Assembly (NCBI GenBank): GCA_029256485.1
Contig: JAQSXU010000003.1
Span: forward strand, 62,001 to 126,000
From: Clostridiaceae bacterium
GTDB lineage: Bacteria; Bacillota_A; Clostridia; Clostridiales; Clostridiaceae
Direction: 5' to 3'
Length of the DNA: 64,000 bases
Of the stretch, positions 16,961-24,673 are shown in pieces. The notes beneath the pieces were generated by a model, which saw nothing but the letters and a program-made list of their open reading frames with translations, had not been told where the DNA came from and searched no databases. How positions within the stretch are numbered: position 1 is the stretch's first letter; every line of letters starts with the position of its first letter. Made by a program: the position numbers and the translations under genes.

Positions 16961-17962
16961 TTAATATCTAAAAAGCACCGTACATATTGACCAATGTATT
17001 CCAACAGACCATAAGCATATCATGTCGCCTCTTTTTATTTGACCACTTTTTATCCCTTCATATAATGCTATAAACGGACTACTTGTGCCAGTGTAGCCAT
17101 ATTTGTCGCCTATATAAATAAATTTATCTATACTTTGACCTAAATCGTTAGCTCCTTTATCACAAAAGCCTTTAACGAATTGTGAAAAACAATAAAAATC
17201 AATATCATCTATTTTAAAATTATTTCTATCTAATAAAGTATGAATTGATTTAACTGCTTCATCAACAGAAAACATACCATTGAACGGAGTCCAATTTATA
17301 TATTTATCGTTTTTTGATATATATTCGTTGTGTAGTTGCGACATACCGCAAGCAGGATATTTAACAAGCTCCCATGTAGTCCCATCACTTTTACACATAC
17401 TATCTATATATCCATATTGAATATCGTCTTCTACTTTCTCTAATATTAAAGCAACTGCACCATCACCAAAGTTTGCAAAAGTTAATTCATCATCATGTCT
17501 ACAGTGTATAGAAGCATAATCAGAACCTATTAATAAAGCTCTTTTTACATAAGGGTTTCCAAGCATTGCTCTTGCTGTTGTTTCTAATGATACCAATAAT
17601 CCAACACAATTAACATTAGAGTCTAAGCACATTGTATCTTCTTTACCATTTATTGCGTGTTGCACAATTAAAGCCTGACTTGGCATAGTGTATTCAGGAA
17701 ACTGTGAAGAAAATATTATCATATCTATATCTTTTCCTTCTAAATCTGCAGTTTGTAGCACTCTTTTTGATGCTTCAATGCCCATGGTCAAAGTATTTTC
17801 ATACTCATTATCAATAATATATCTCTTATTTCTTCCACATGTTTCTAATAAACCTCTAATATCCTTTCCTTGTTTATCAAAAATTTCTAAAAAGAAGTCA
17901 TTACCCACTACATTTTCTGGATGATAGACTTCTATTGCTTTTAGTTTTATATTTGTCATCAT
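16961..17962 (-). CDS. Ketoacyl-ACP synthase III-like protein with altered active site
   Basis: A 333-residue thiolase-fold protein of the FabH family. The nucleophile Cys is in place (DSNVNCVGLL, C119), as are the FGDGAVALIL strand and the C-terminal fold. The usual active-site His (in a PHQAN-like motif) is replaced: the segment reads FYCFSQFVKGF. The usual Asn (GNTSAAS-like) reads YGYTGTSSPFIAL, so Asn is Tyr. Loss of His and Asn argues against decarboxylative condensation and for acyl transfer or a non-elongating role, as in some KAS III-like acyltransferases. AGGAGA lies 5 or 8 bases before two ATGs. Confidence 0.85.
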   Translation of the reverse strand: MMTNIKLKAIEVYHPENVVGNDFFLEIFDKQGKDIRGLLETCGRNKRYIIDNEYENTLTMGIEASKRVLQTADLEGKDIDMIIFSSQFPEYTMPSQALIVQHAINGKEDTMCLDSNVNCVGLLVSLETTARAMLGNPYVKRALLIGSDYASIHCRHDDELTFANFGDGAVALILEKVEDDIQYGYIDSMCKSDGTTWELVKYPACGMSQLHNEYISKNDKYINWTPFNGMFSVDEAVKSIHTLLDRNNFKIDDIDFYCFSQFVKGFCDKGANDLGQSIDKFIYIGDKYGYTGTSSPFIALYEGIKSGQIKRGDMICLWSVGIHWSICTVLFRY

Positions 17963-18367
17963 GTTTCTCCTTTTGATTTAATTTTATTTTCATTTAAAAA
18001 TATTTTTTAACGAAAACCGATAAGAATATCTTATTAATTAAATAACAAATTTATAACTAATAAAGGGTTGCTAATGTTCTAAAATGCTTGTTTTATCTGT
18101 AAAAAAAAATAGACCATTTATGTCTACTTTTTACTTCCAATTTTTAAATAATTTCACATTATCTCTTTAATATAAAACATCCTACTTTTATGTCTATTTT
18201 ATAATTAGTGCTTCAATTTTTTAAATTTTTATTTAATATTGTATTTCAGAATAGATATAGGATTATTGAAATAGAGTCCCTATTATTTACTTGACTATAG
18301 CAATACAGAATTATAAACATAAAAAATAGACTTTTAAAGTCTATTTTAAACTAATAATTAAATTCTA
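17963..18367. other. Intergenic region with terminator-like hairpins
   Basis: No gene is seen in these 405 bases. A hairpin TAGAC/GTCTA (18110-18126) is flanked by an A run and a T run, and the phrase ATGTCTA recurs at about 18191. The 18321-18347 terminator ends the biosynthetic operon. The promoter of the ketoacyl-synthase-like gene should lie near 17980-18060; no box stands out. Confidence 0.5.
18321..18347 (-). terminator. Terminator of the biosynthetic operon
   Basis: AAAATAGACTTT pairs with AAAGTCTATTTT as a near-perfect palindrome 20 bp past the last gene of the operon. Confidence 0.75.
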
Positions 18368-18805
18368 TTATATTAGATTTTTAATATACATAGGTTCATC
18401 ATTTTCATTATACGATAATTTTTTATCTTTACAATAAATATCATGAATATGAACTAAAACAATTGCTTTAGGTATTAAACTTGATTTCCTACTTTGTACC
18501 CATGCTTTACCTTCTTCATAAATTTCATCATTTTCATGGATTGTTACTCTTCCCTTTATCTGGTATGATTTATTGCTTTCAGGATTATAAACTGTAATTG
18601 CAATTTCAGGATTAGTTTCTAAATTTATTCTTGTTTTATAAAATTTATTGTCGGCTATTAGTATAGTTTCATCGTTATAAGGTTTAATAAAAGAAACATA
18701 CACTAAGTTAGGTATTGCTAAGTTATCTTCTATAATAGTGCAAGTTGCAATAGGTATAGGTCTTTGATTTTGTAATACTGAAATTATATCTTCTGTTAAT
18801 TTCAC
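18368..18805 (-). CDS. Pyridoxamine-5'-phosphate-oxidase-like FMN-binding protein
   Basis: A 145-residue split-barrel protein of the PNPOx-like group, expected to bind FMN or a related flavin. The pattern PIATCTIIEDNLAIPNLVYV, then ILIADNKFYKTRINLETNPE followed by IAITVYNP is typical. AGGAGG lies 8 bases before the GTG at 18805; an earlier GTG at 18814 overlaps the Shine-Dalgarno itself and is unlikely. Last gene of the RiPP-type operon, 15 bp after the exporter permease. It could be a redox tailoring enzyme for the product. Confidence 0.8.
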   Translation of the reverse strand: MKLTEDIISVLQNQRPIPIATCTIIEDNLAIPNLVYVSFIKPYNDETILIADNKFYKTRINLETNPEIAITVYNPESNKSYQIKGRVTIHENDEIYEEGKAWVQSRKSSLIPKAIVLVHIHDIYCKDKKLSYNENDEPMYIKNLI

Positions 18806-18820
18806 ATTATTCACCTCCTT

Positions 18821-19633
18821 TTAAAAAAATGTTAGACTTCCAGTTTTCTTTAGATGTTTTTCTGCTTTTTTACATAAAAATCCTGCAATAATAATTATTA
18901 ATACCGAATACGCAAGAGACATAATAATTTCGAACGTTATAGTTTTTAATGCCATATTAGCAATAGTAATTGTTCTTATTGCTTTGATAGAATATGTTAA
19001 TGGAATGAAACAAGATAATGTTTGAATCCAATTTGGTAGAATATTTAATGGAATTTCTACTCCACTTAAAATACTTATTGGTCTTTCCATAATAGATAAT
19101 ATACTATTATTATTTCTCGAAAATAACATAAGTGAATTTGTTAAAGTTCCCCAAGCTATAGAAGGAATTAAAAATAAAGGAATAATGATTATTGTTTTAA
19201 TAAAATTTAAATTTAAGCTATTAGGTATAAAAATAATTATTAAAATTGAGAATATTAAAGACATCCATGAATTTTGTATAATTCCAACAAAAGCATTTCC
19301 AATTAATAATCCTAATCTGTTAGCTGGTGTCAAATACACCAATTCTAATGTTCCCATTATTCTTTCTTTAGAGTATAGCCAGCCAGCTAAAATAACCGAT
19401 TGAAAAAGCATGAATCCAATATATCCAATTAGAAAAAATGAGAAGTAATCAAAAGAAACATTATCTATAACTAAAGTTTGTACATTATCTTTAAATGGCA
19501 GGTATCTTCCATATAACAAACAAAACTCAAGTATGGGAAACAACGTCATCATTATAAACATCTTTTTTGATTTTAATAAAGCTTGATATTGTTTACGTAT
19601 TTCAGTTCGAATTGTATTAAAAAAATTTTTCAT
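18821..19633 (-). CDS. ABC-2 type transporter permease
   Basis: A 270-residue membrane protein with about six hydrophobic segments in the ABC2_membrane order (FIMMTLFPILEFCLLYG, YFSFFLIGYIGFMLFQ, and a last AYSVLIIIIAGFLC). Typical ABC-2 loop phrase NILPNWIQTLSCFIPLTYSI. It overlaps the ATPase gene by one base and is its direct partner. Likely forms the exporter of the operon's product with the ATPase and the second permease at 20625. Confidence 0.9.
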   Translation of the reverse strand: MKNFFNTIRTEIRKQYQALLKSKKMFIMMTLFPILEFCLLYGRYLPFKDNVQTLVIDNVSFDYFSFFLIGYIGFMLFQSVILAGWLYSKERIMGTLELVYLTPANRLGLLIGNAFVGIIQNSWMSLIFSILIIIFIPNSLNLNFIKTIIIIPLFLIPSIAWGTLTNSLMLFSRNNNSILSIMERPISILSGVEIPLNILPNWIQTLSCFIPLTYSIKAIRTITIANMALKTITFEIIMSLAYSVLIIIIAGFLCKKAEKHLKKTGSLTFF

Positions 19634-20616
19634 TATTTATCCTCCAACAATTTTGCTATTGCCTCTTCTAATGTAATAGCAATTGTAGAAAATGATACAA
19701 TTTGTGTATATTTATTTATAATATTAAAAATTTCATTTGTACAATTTTTACTTGTTTCTATTTTAAAATAGTTTCTATTATTTTCACACTCGGATATAAC
19801 ATTAATTGAAATTCCTTTTAAAGATTCTAAAATTATATCTATTACATCAGGTAGTAAAACTGAAGTTTCAATAACATATTTCGTTTTTTCACTATTTATG
19901 GATATAATTATTTCTGAAGGAGTTCCTTCAAAAACAATTAATCCTTTATCTAATACATACACGTAATCGCAAAGTTCTTCAATTTCTGATATGTAATGAG
20001 TAGTTAATAAAATTCCTTTATTTTGTTCTTTAGATAACTCCTTGACTTTAGCTCTAAGAATTTTAGCAATATTTATGTCTAATCCAACTGTTGGTTCATC
20101 CATGAAAATATATGAGGGATTATTTATTAATCCTCTGGCAATTTGCAATCTTTGTTTCATTCCTTTAGAAAATTGTTCGATAGGTATATCTTTTTTTTCA
20201 GATAATCCCACAAAATCTAATAAAGAACTAATTCTTTCTTCTAATTCTTTTGAAGCAATACCATAAAGGCTTCCAAAATACTGAAGGTTTTCTTTTGCAG
20301 TTAATTGCCAATATAGCATTCTATCACCACTTGTAATCATATTTAGTTTTCTTTTAATTACATCTTCATTACTCTCTAATTTTAAACCATCTACATATAT
20401 TTCACCTTCATCTTGTGAAATTAATGTGGAAAGAATTTTTATTATAGTAGTTTTTCCAGCCCCATTTATACCGATTAATCCTGTTATCTGCCCCTCTTTT
20501 ATTTTTAAATTAACTCCATTAACAGCATTTGTTGTTACTATTTTTTTAAAAATACCTTTACTTGATTTAACTTTATATGATTTTTTTAAATTTCTAACTT
20601 CTATCAAGACAGTCAT
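19633..20616 (-). CDS. ABC transporter ATP-binding protein
   Basis: A 327-residue ABC ATPase. Walker A GINGAGKTT (K55), Q-loop in the SGDRMLYWQL region, signature FSKGMKQRLQIARG, Walker B YIFMDEPTVGLD, and the H-loop TTHY. A C-terminal 90-residue extension after the nucleotide-binding domain is common in DrrA/NatA-like exporters. It lies between two permeases, one-base overlap with 18821 and 8 bp after 20625. Powers export of the mature product, possibly also giving self-immunity. Confidence 0.93.
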   Translation of the reverse strand: MTVLIEVRNLKKSYKVKSSKGIFKKIVTTNAVNGVNLKIKEGQITGLIGINGAGKTTIIKILSTLISQDEGEIYVDGLKLESNEDVIKRKLNMITSGDRMLYWQLTAKENLQYFGSLYGIASKELEERISSLLDFVGLSEKKDIPIEQFSKGMKQRLQIARGLINNPSYIFMDEPTVGLDINIAKILRAKVKELSKEQNKGILLTTHYISEIEELCDYVYVLDKGLIVFEGTPSEIIISINSEKTKYVIETSVLLPDVIDIILESLKGISINVISECENNRNYFKIETSKNCTNEIFNIINKYTQIVSFSTIAITLEEAIAKLLEDK

Positions 20617-20624
20617 TCCCTCCT

Positions 20625-21452
20625 TTATAAAAAACTTTCATTTAGTTGTTTTTTTATTATTTTTTTTATTATGAATGATGAAATTATATAATATAAAACG
20701 CTTAATAATGTTAATATTATTACATCCTCTACAAGACTATTAATTGAAGCATTTACAAGAATGCTTGAACGTAAAATCTTAACCGAGTAGGTTATAGGTA
20801 TAAATAATGAAATTTTTTGCACTATGATTGGCAGATATTGTATTGGAAATGTTATCCCACACAATATACTAAGTATAACAGTGAAAATGTTTAAAACATT
20901 TAATGTATCTTTAGCCCAAACCATTATTCCCCATAGTATTACACTCATGCCATAAATTGATATAACAGTTAAACCCATGCCCAATAATAGTGTTGGAATA
21001 TTTAATATTGAAATTTTTAATCCTAATGGTATAGCAAAAATAGCTAATAAGGCGATTTGAAACAAAGCAAATATCATTTGTTCAATAATGTTTGCTAATA
21101 AATATATTTTAGAGCTAAAGTTAGCAATATAAATACTTTCAAGTGTACCCATTCTCATTTCATTAATTAAATTTCTGCTAACAGTTGTTACTGTCGATAT
21201 AGTTAATATATATATCATTGCACCCAATATTGAATATGACATATAATCAGTAGTGTTTACAAACTCCACAAAAGAATTCGATACTTGTCTTTTAAACATA
21301 TATGCGTACATTAAATATGTTATTATAATGGTAAATAAACTACTAATGATTGATTGTATAAAAAATTGAAATGGATATGCCCTTTTTTTTATTAATAAGT
21401 TTTTTTTAATTGTAATTAAAATAATTTTTAAATTATTAATTGTAATCATCAA
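20625..21452 (-). CDS. ABC-2 type transporter permease
   Basis: A 275-residue polytopic protein with six predicted membrane segments; the phrases GTLESIYIAN and PIQYLPIIVQKISLFIPITY are typical of ABC-2 permeases. It overlaps the upstream CPBP gene by 17 bp. Two different permeases with one ATPase suggest a heteromeric exporter. Confidence 0.9.
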   Translation of the reverse strand: MMITINNLKIILITIKKNLLIKKRAYPFQFFIQSIISSLFTIIITYLMYAYMFKRQVSNSFVEFVNTTDYMSYSILGAMIYILTISTVTTVSRNLINEMRMGTLESIYIANFSSKIYLLANIIEQMIFALFQIALLAIFAIPLGLKISILNIPTLLLGMGLTVISIYGMSVILWGIMVWAKDTLNVLNIFTVILSILCGITFPIQYLPIIVQKISLFIPITYSVKILRSSILVNASINSLVEDVIILTLLSVLYYIISSFIIKKIIKKQLNESFL

Positions 21453-22152
21453 ATAATTTAGCCTCCTTAGCTACTTTAGTTCTTTTGTATTGTAAAATTA
21501 TATGTGGTGTATTGAATAATAAATGAGCAATAATGCAGGATAATATATTTTTAAATAGTACAAATACAGTTGCACAAATTAATCCTACAATAAAATGTAA
21601 TATATATATTTTAGCATTAAAGTTGTCTTTAGCCCATCTATTTAAATAATGCATATAGACAAACAATATTGTAGATATTAATATGGAATAGTTTGTTAAC
21701 ATGCTTATTTTACCTAATAAGAAAAACCTAAAAAACAATTCTTCTCCTATTACAGAAACTAAAGTTAAATATACTCTGTAGTAAAATTCCTTTTTATCAA
21801 GATAAACTGACGACATTGCATTTTTATTAGATAAATAATATAAAAAGGTTTTTATATTAATTAATATCATTATCAGCCCAAACATAATGCCTATAAAGAA
21901 AACTTTAATATTTACTTCTATAACTTCAGGAGATAACCCTATTATAAATACTGGTATATATAAAGGCAAATAAAATATATGATTCTTAATAATTCTATTT
22001 ATTTTAAAAAATGGTACAAATATTGTAAAAATAATCAGCATTAAATATGCAAGTATTGAATTTACAATAATAGATGGTAACTTTAGTTTAAAAGCTATAA
22101 TTAATATCGAGATTAAAAAAAATAATGAAAACTTTTGTCTTACATTTATCAT
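21436..22152 (-). CDS. CPBP-family intramembrane metalloprotease
   Basis: A 238-residue membrane protein of the CAAX protease/bacteriocin-processing group. The catalytic motif EELFFR (E137, E138, R142) is followed by a HYLNR motif near 169 and by HLLFN near the end; about eight hydrophobic segments. In bacteriocin clusters such proteins act in maturation or immunity. It abuts the PqqD gene (one base apart), so translation is probably coupled. Leader removal from the precursor at 23267 is a reasonable guess, because no other protease is seen in the operon. Confidence 0.88.
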   Translation of the reverse strand: MINVRQKFSLFFLISILIIAFKLKLPSIIVNSILAYLMLIIFTIFVPFFKINRIIKNHIFYLPLYIPVFIIGLSPEVIEVNIKVFFIGIMFGLIMILINIKTFLYYLSNKNAMSSVYLDKKEFYYRVYLTLVSVIGEELFFRFFLLGKISMLTNYSILISTILFVYMHYLNRWAKDNFNAKIYILHFIVGLICATVFVLFKNILSCIIAHLLFNTPHIILQYKRTKVAKEAKLFDDYN

Positions 22153-22401
22153 TTATTTTTCTATTAATGACATTGCGATTAATTGATTTATAAATTTATC
22201 AATATCATTAACTAATATCTTCTTATCAATATCGAAAATCATCCCTAATTTCTCAATAATTTGTTCTTTTGTGTTTACACCATTACATAAATCAAATATT
22301 CTTGCACCAATTTCATTTAATTCAAATAATTCACGTTCATATGTCAAAATATAAAATACTTCTTTATGCTTTATTAATGTAGCTCCAATTCTTTTTTTCA
22401 T
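22153..22401 (-). CDS. PqqD-like peptide-binding protein (RRE)
   Basis: An 82-residue PqqD-family protein: beta-strands (VFYILTYERELFELNEIG) followed by a three-helix part (RIFDLCNGVNTKEQIIEKL). Such RiPP recognition elements bind leader peptides and present them to radical SAM enzymes. AGGAGG lies 7 bases upstream. Its presence supports a ribosomal peptide as the substrate of this operon. Confidence 0.88.
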   Translation of the reverse strand: MKKRIGATLIKHKEVFYILTYERELFELNEIGARIFDLCNGVNTKEQIIEKLGMIFDIDKKILVNDIDKFINQLIAMSLIEK

Positions 22402-22416
22402 ATAAATTCCTCCTTT

Positions 22417-23169
22417 CTAATCAAACATCGATTCTGAAATCATTTCTTCTGCTAAATTTAATATTTCAATAATATACGTTGAAATATTATCTTTATTTAT
22501 GTTGGGGTATATGCAATACTTTATATATCTTTCTAAAAAATCTTGTTTATAACCTCCATTATTTAAAAATATTCTTGTTGCCCATTTTGGTTTTAAATTT
22601 AAATTTCCATTATTAGCATTTAAAACTGATATTGAACTTTGTATAAGATAATTTGCTAATATTATTGCAGATTCATAATCTTGTGCTTTATAAAAGCTTA
22701 AACAATCATGAATATTGGATATTACCTCAGCCTTAAATTCTTTCAAAGCTATATCATATATTATTTTTTTATCTATTAAATTTTTAATATAATTTCCGTA
22801 TTTTTCATTATAAATAATATTGGATGTGATTAATCGTTGTAGTAATTTTAAATTATTAATATCAGATACATAATAATTTGATTTTAACTTTTCCATGAGC
22901 AATAAAATATCACTCTCTGCCCAAAATTCAACATCTAATTCGATATTCTTAATATTTAAAGAAATTTTTTTAGTACCATTATATAAATTATCATACAAAA
23001 TATAAATATCAAAATCCGAATCTTTATTTCCTAAATTATCTATCTGTGAACAATATAAAAATATTGAGTAACTTTTAGTATTTAATTTATCTAAGCTAAT
23101 AGCACTTAATATATCTGAAATGTTTAAATCTATTTCAATTAATCTATTCACAACTTCTTTATTAAGCAT
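22417..23169 (-). CDS. Nucleotidyltransferase-like protein
   Basis: A 250-residue protein. The start is the ATG at 23169 with GGAGG 9 bases upstream; a longer open frame to 23298 covers the hairpin and is not used. Residues 36-85 hold a Pol-beta-type nucleotidyltransferase core: CSQIDNLGNKDSDFDIYIL (D52, D54) and LDVEFW (D79); the usual GS is CS. Residues 130-250 are helical and HEPN-like (YESAIILANYLIQSS). Similar two-part proteins modify antibiotics (kanamycin/lincosamide nucleotidyltransferases). Here it may add a nucleotide to the product, for maturation or self-protection. Confidence 0.75.
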   Translation of the reverse strand: MLNKEVVNRLIEIDLNISDILSAISLDKLNTKSYSIFLYCSQIDNLGNKDSDFDIYILYDNLYNGTKKISLNIKNIELDVEFWAESDILLLMEKLKSNYYVSDINNLKLLQRLITSNIIYNEKYGNYIKNLIDKKIIYDIALKEFKAEVISNIHDCLSFYKAQDYESAIILANYLIQSSISVLNANNGNLNLKPKWATRIFLNNGGYKQDFLERYIKYCIYPNINKDNISTYIIEILNLAEEMISESMFD

Positions 23170-23212
23170 ATTGATTGTTCCTCCTTTGTTTTTGAATTTA
23201 AATATAATAATC

Positions 23213-23250
23213 AATAATTTTGCAAGAGAAACTTCTCTTGCAAAATTATT
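23213..23250 (-). other. Perfect 18-bp inverted repeat between precursor and next gene
   Basis: AATAATTTTGCAAGAGAA (23213-23230) and its exact complement (23233-23250) are separated by 2 bases. On the minus-strand transcript it lies just past the precursor stop. There is no T run, so it more likely stabilises the 3' end of the precursor message or lowers transcription into the downstream genes, giving excess precursor over enzymes. Confidence 0.75.
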
Positions 23251-23266
23251 AAAACTATTCTTTAAT

Positions 23267-23350
23267 TTATGGAGCATGTTCTGCTTTAACTTCAGCAATA
23301 AATTGAGAATCTACTACTTGGTTAATTACTGGTGCGTCATATTTTTTCAC
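23267..23350 (-). CDS. Candidate RiPP precursor peptide (27 residues)
   Basis: A short open frame starting at GTG with AGGAGG 8 bases upstream, the strongest ribosome binding site of the operon. It encodes 27 residues: MKKYDAPVINQVVDSQF, then IAEVKAEHAP. The KKY-x-x-P start resembles leaders of small peptides modified with PqqD-type proteins. There is no Cys, Ser is single, and the tail is AEHAP, so thioether rings or lanthionines are not expected. Position between the kinase-like gene and the PqqD/nucleotidyltransferase genes, and a strong hairpin just after it, fit a precursor gene. Seen: ORF, ribosome binding site, context. Inferred: role as substrate. Confidence 0.75.
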   Translation of the reverse strand: MKKYDAPVINQVVDSQFIAEVKAEHAP

Positions 23351-23387
23351 TATAATCACCTCCTTTCTAAGAAAACGATATTTTTTA

Positions 23388-24659
23388 TTATAAGTACATT
23401 TTAATATATTTATAACTTGAACCAAGATAATTTTTTGAAATTTTTTCTAATTCTTCAGGTTTTAAAGTATCTTTATTTATGGTATTAGAATTAATCTTTA
23501 AGAACTTTGGATAAATTAAATTCAAACAAAGAATATAAAATATATCAGTGTCAAATTTAAATGATTTTCTTATTTCTTTAGGAATATCACTAAGTTTATC
23601 CTCATTCTTTTTCATAATCATAAAATAAGGCATAAAGAATAACCATATCTTTTGCGACATTTCTTCAAGTTCACTATCACTAATTTCTGGCAGATATCCT
23701 TTTAGTAAATAATATAAAACATTGTGCTCTAATAAAATTTCAGGATTGTAAATTTTTATTGCTTTAGGGAAATATATTTTATTAATATATCTATAAATAT
23801 TGCTAACAAAGTCTCTTAATGCAATAATCGCCTTCATTTCGTTTTTAACTTGGTTAAGCTGTCTACTGCTATCTAAGTCGGTTAGAAAAATATGTTTTCT
23901 TTCTCTGTCGTATTGAATATTCTCCCAACCACCAGAATGAATATATAATCCTGCCTCCGATAATCTTCTAACACTATCTCCGAATTGTTGAGCGATAATC
24001 TTTGATATTTCCAACTTAACATTAACATTTCGTATATCACCATTTATGTTTAAACCTTTTTTAATAGCGTCATAATACTCTAATATCTCAACATCAAGAT
24101 AATCATTGTCCCACCCAAGAAACAATAGACGGTGTGGCATATCTTCTGTACTAAAACAAAAAACAGCTCCCATTTGTTTATCGTCAAAGAATAAATCATT
24201 ATAGGATATAACCATAAATGGGATAATGGTTGGAACATTATTTTCAAATAAAATACGTGCATTATCATATTCTCTTACTGCCCTATCATGGCAAATGCCA
24301 CCATAAGGTGCATGGTCTGAATGAATCTTTATTATTTGATTATTTTTGTCAAATCCAAAATGAGGTTCGTCTCTTTTGTATATCTTATTTGTGGGAGGAA
24401 TTGGTTTTTCACTTTTTTCTGAAGCATGTCTACCTTCTGGGTTATATACTCCCACTCCTTTCATTTTTACAGCTTTTAATTTGTGTTTTATGCCATTAAA
24501 TTCAATTTCAATGGGTTCTGGTAACTTGTACCAGGCAGTTCTTCCATTGGTTAAAAAAGTGGGTTCTATTACCCATGAAGCTCTGTCTATAACCTCTCTT
24601 ATAACTTTTTCTGGTACGTTAATTTTTTCGTATTTATGTGTTATTTCATATTTTAACAT
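23388..24659 (-). CDS. Kinase-like (SelO-like?) protein in the biosynthetic operon
   Basis: A 423-residue protein. Residues 65-150 (KAVKMKGVGVYN, then PYGGICHDRAVREYDNARIL followed by FENNVPTI) resemble the KGxG and RSSIREFxxSE-GIPTT region of SelO-type pseudokinases. Around 250 the segment HSGGWENIQYDRERKHIFLTDL plus DSSR has the layout of a kinase catalytic loop and DFG-like metal-binding Asp. The similarity is remote; it could transfer phosphate or AMP. It directly precedes the precursor gene (37 bp), so it may modify the peptide or its neighbours. Second choice: an unrecognised family. Confidence 0.6.
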   Translation of the reverse strand: MLKYEITHKYEKINVPEKVIREVIDRASWVIEPTFLTNGRTAWYKLPEPIEIEFNGIKHKLKAVKMKGVGVYNPEGRHASEKSEKPIPPTNKIYKRDEPHFGFDKNNQIIKIHSDHAPYGGICHDRAVREYDNARILFENNVPTIIPFMVISYNDLFFDDKQMGAVFCFSTEDMPHRLLFLGWDNDYLDVEILEYYDAIKKGLNINGDIRNVNVKLEISKIIAQQFGDSVRRLSEAGLYIHSGGWENIQYDRERKHIFLTDLDSSRQLNQVKNEMKAIIALRDFVSNIYRYINKIYFPKAIKIYNPEILLEHNVLYYLLKGYLPEISDSELEEMSQKIWLFFMPYFMIMKKNEDKLSDIPKEIRKSFKFDTDIFYILCLNLIYPKFLKINSNTINKDTLKPEELEKISKNYLGSSYKYIKMYL

Positions 24660-24673
24660 TTTTTCTCCTTTCT

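Noticed and set aside
23170..23298. N-terminal extension of the nucleotidyltransferase frame
   Set aside because: It translates the precursor-downstream hairpin; the ATG at 23169 has the ribosome binding site.
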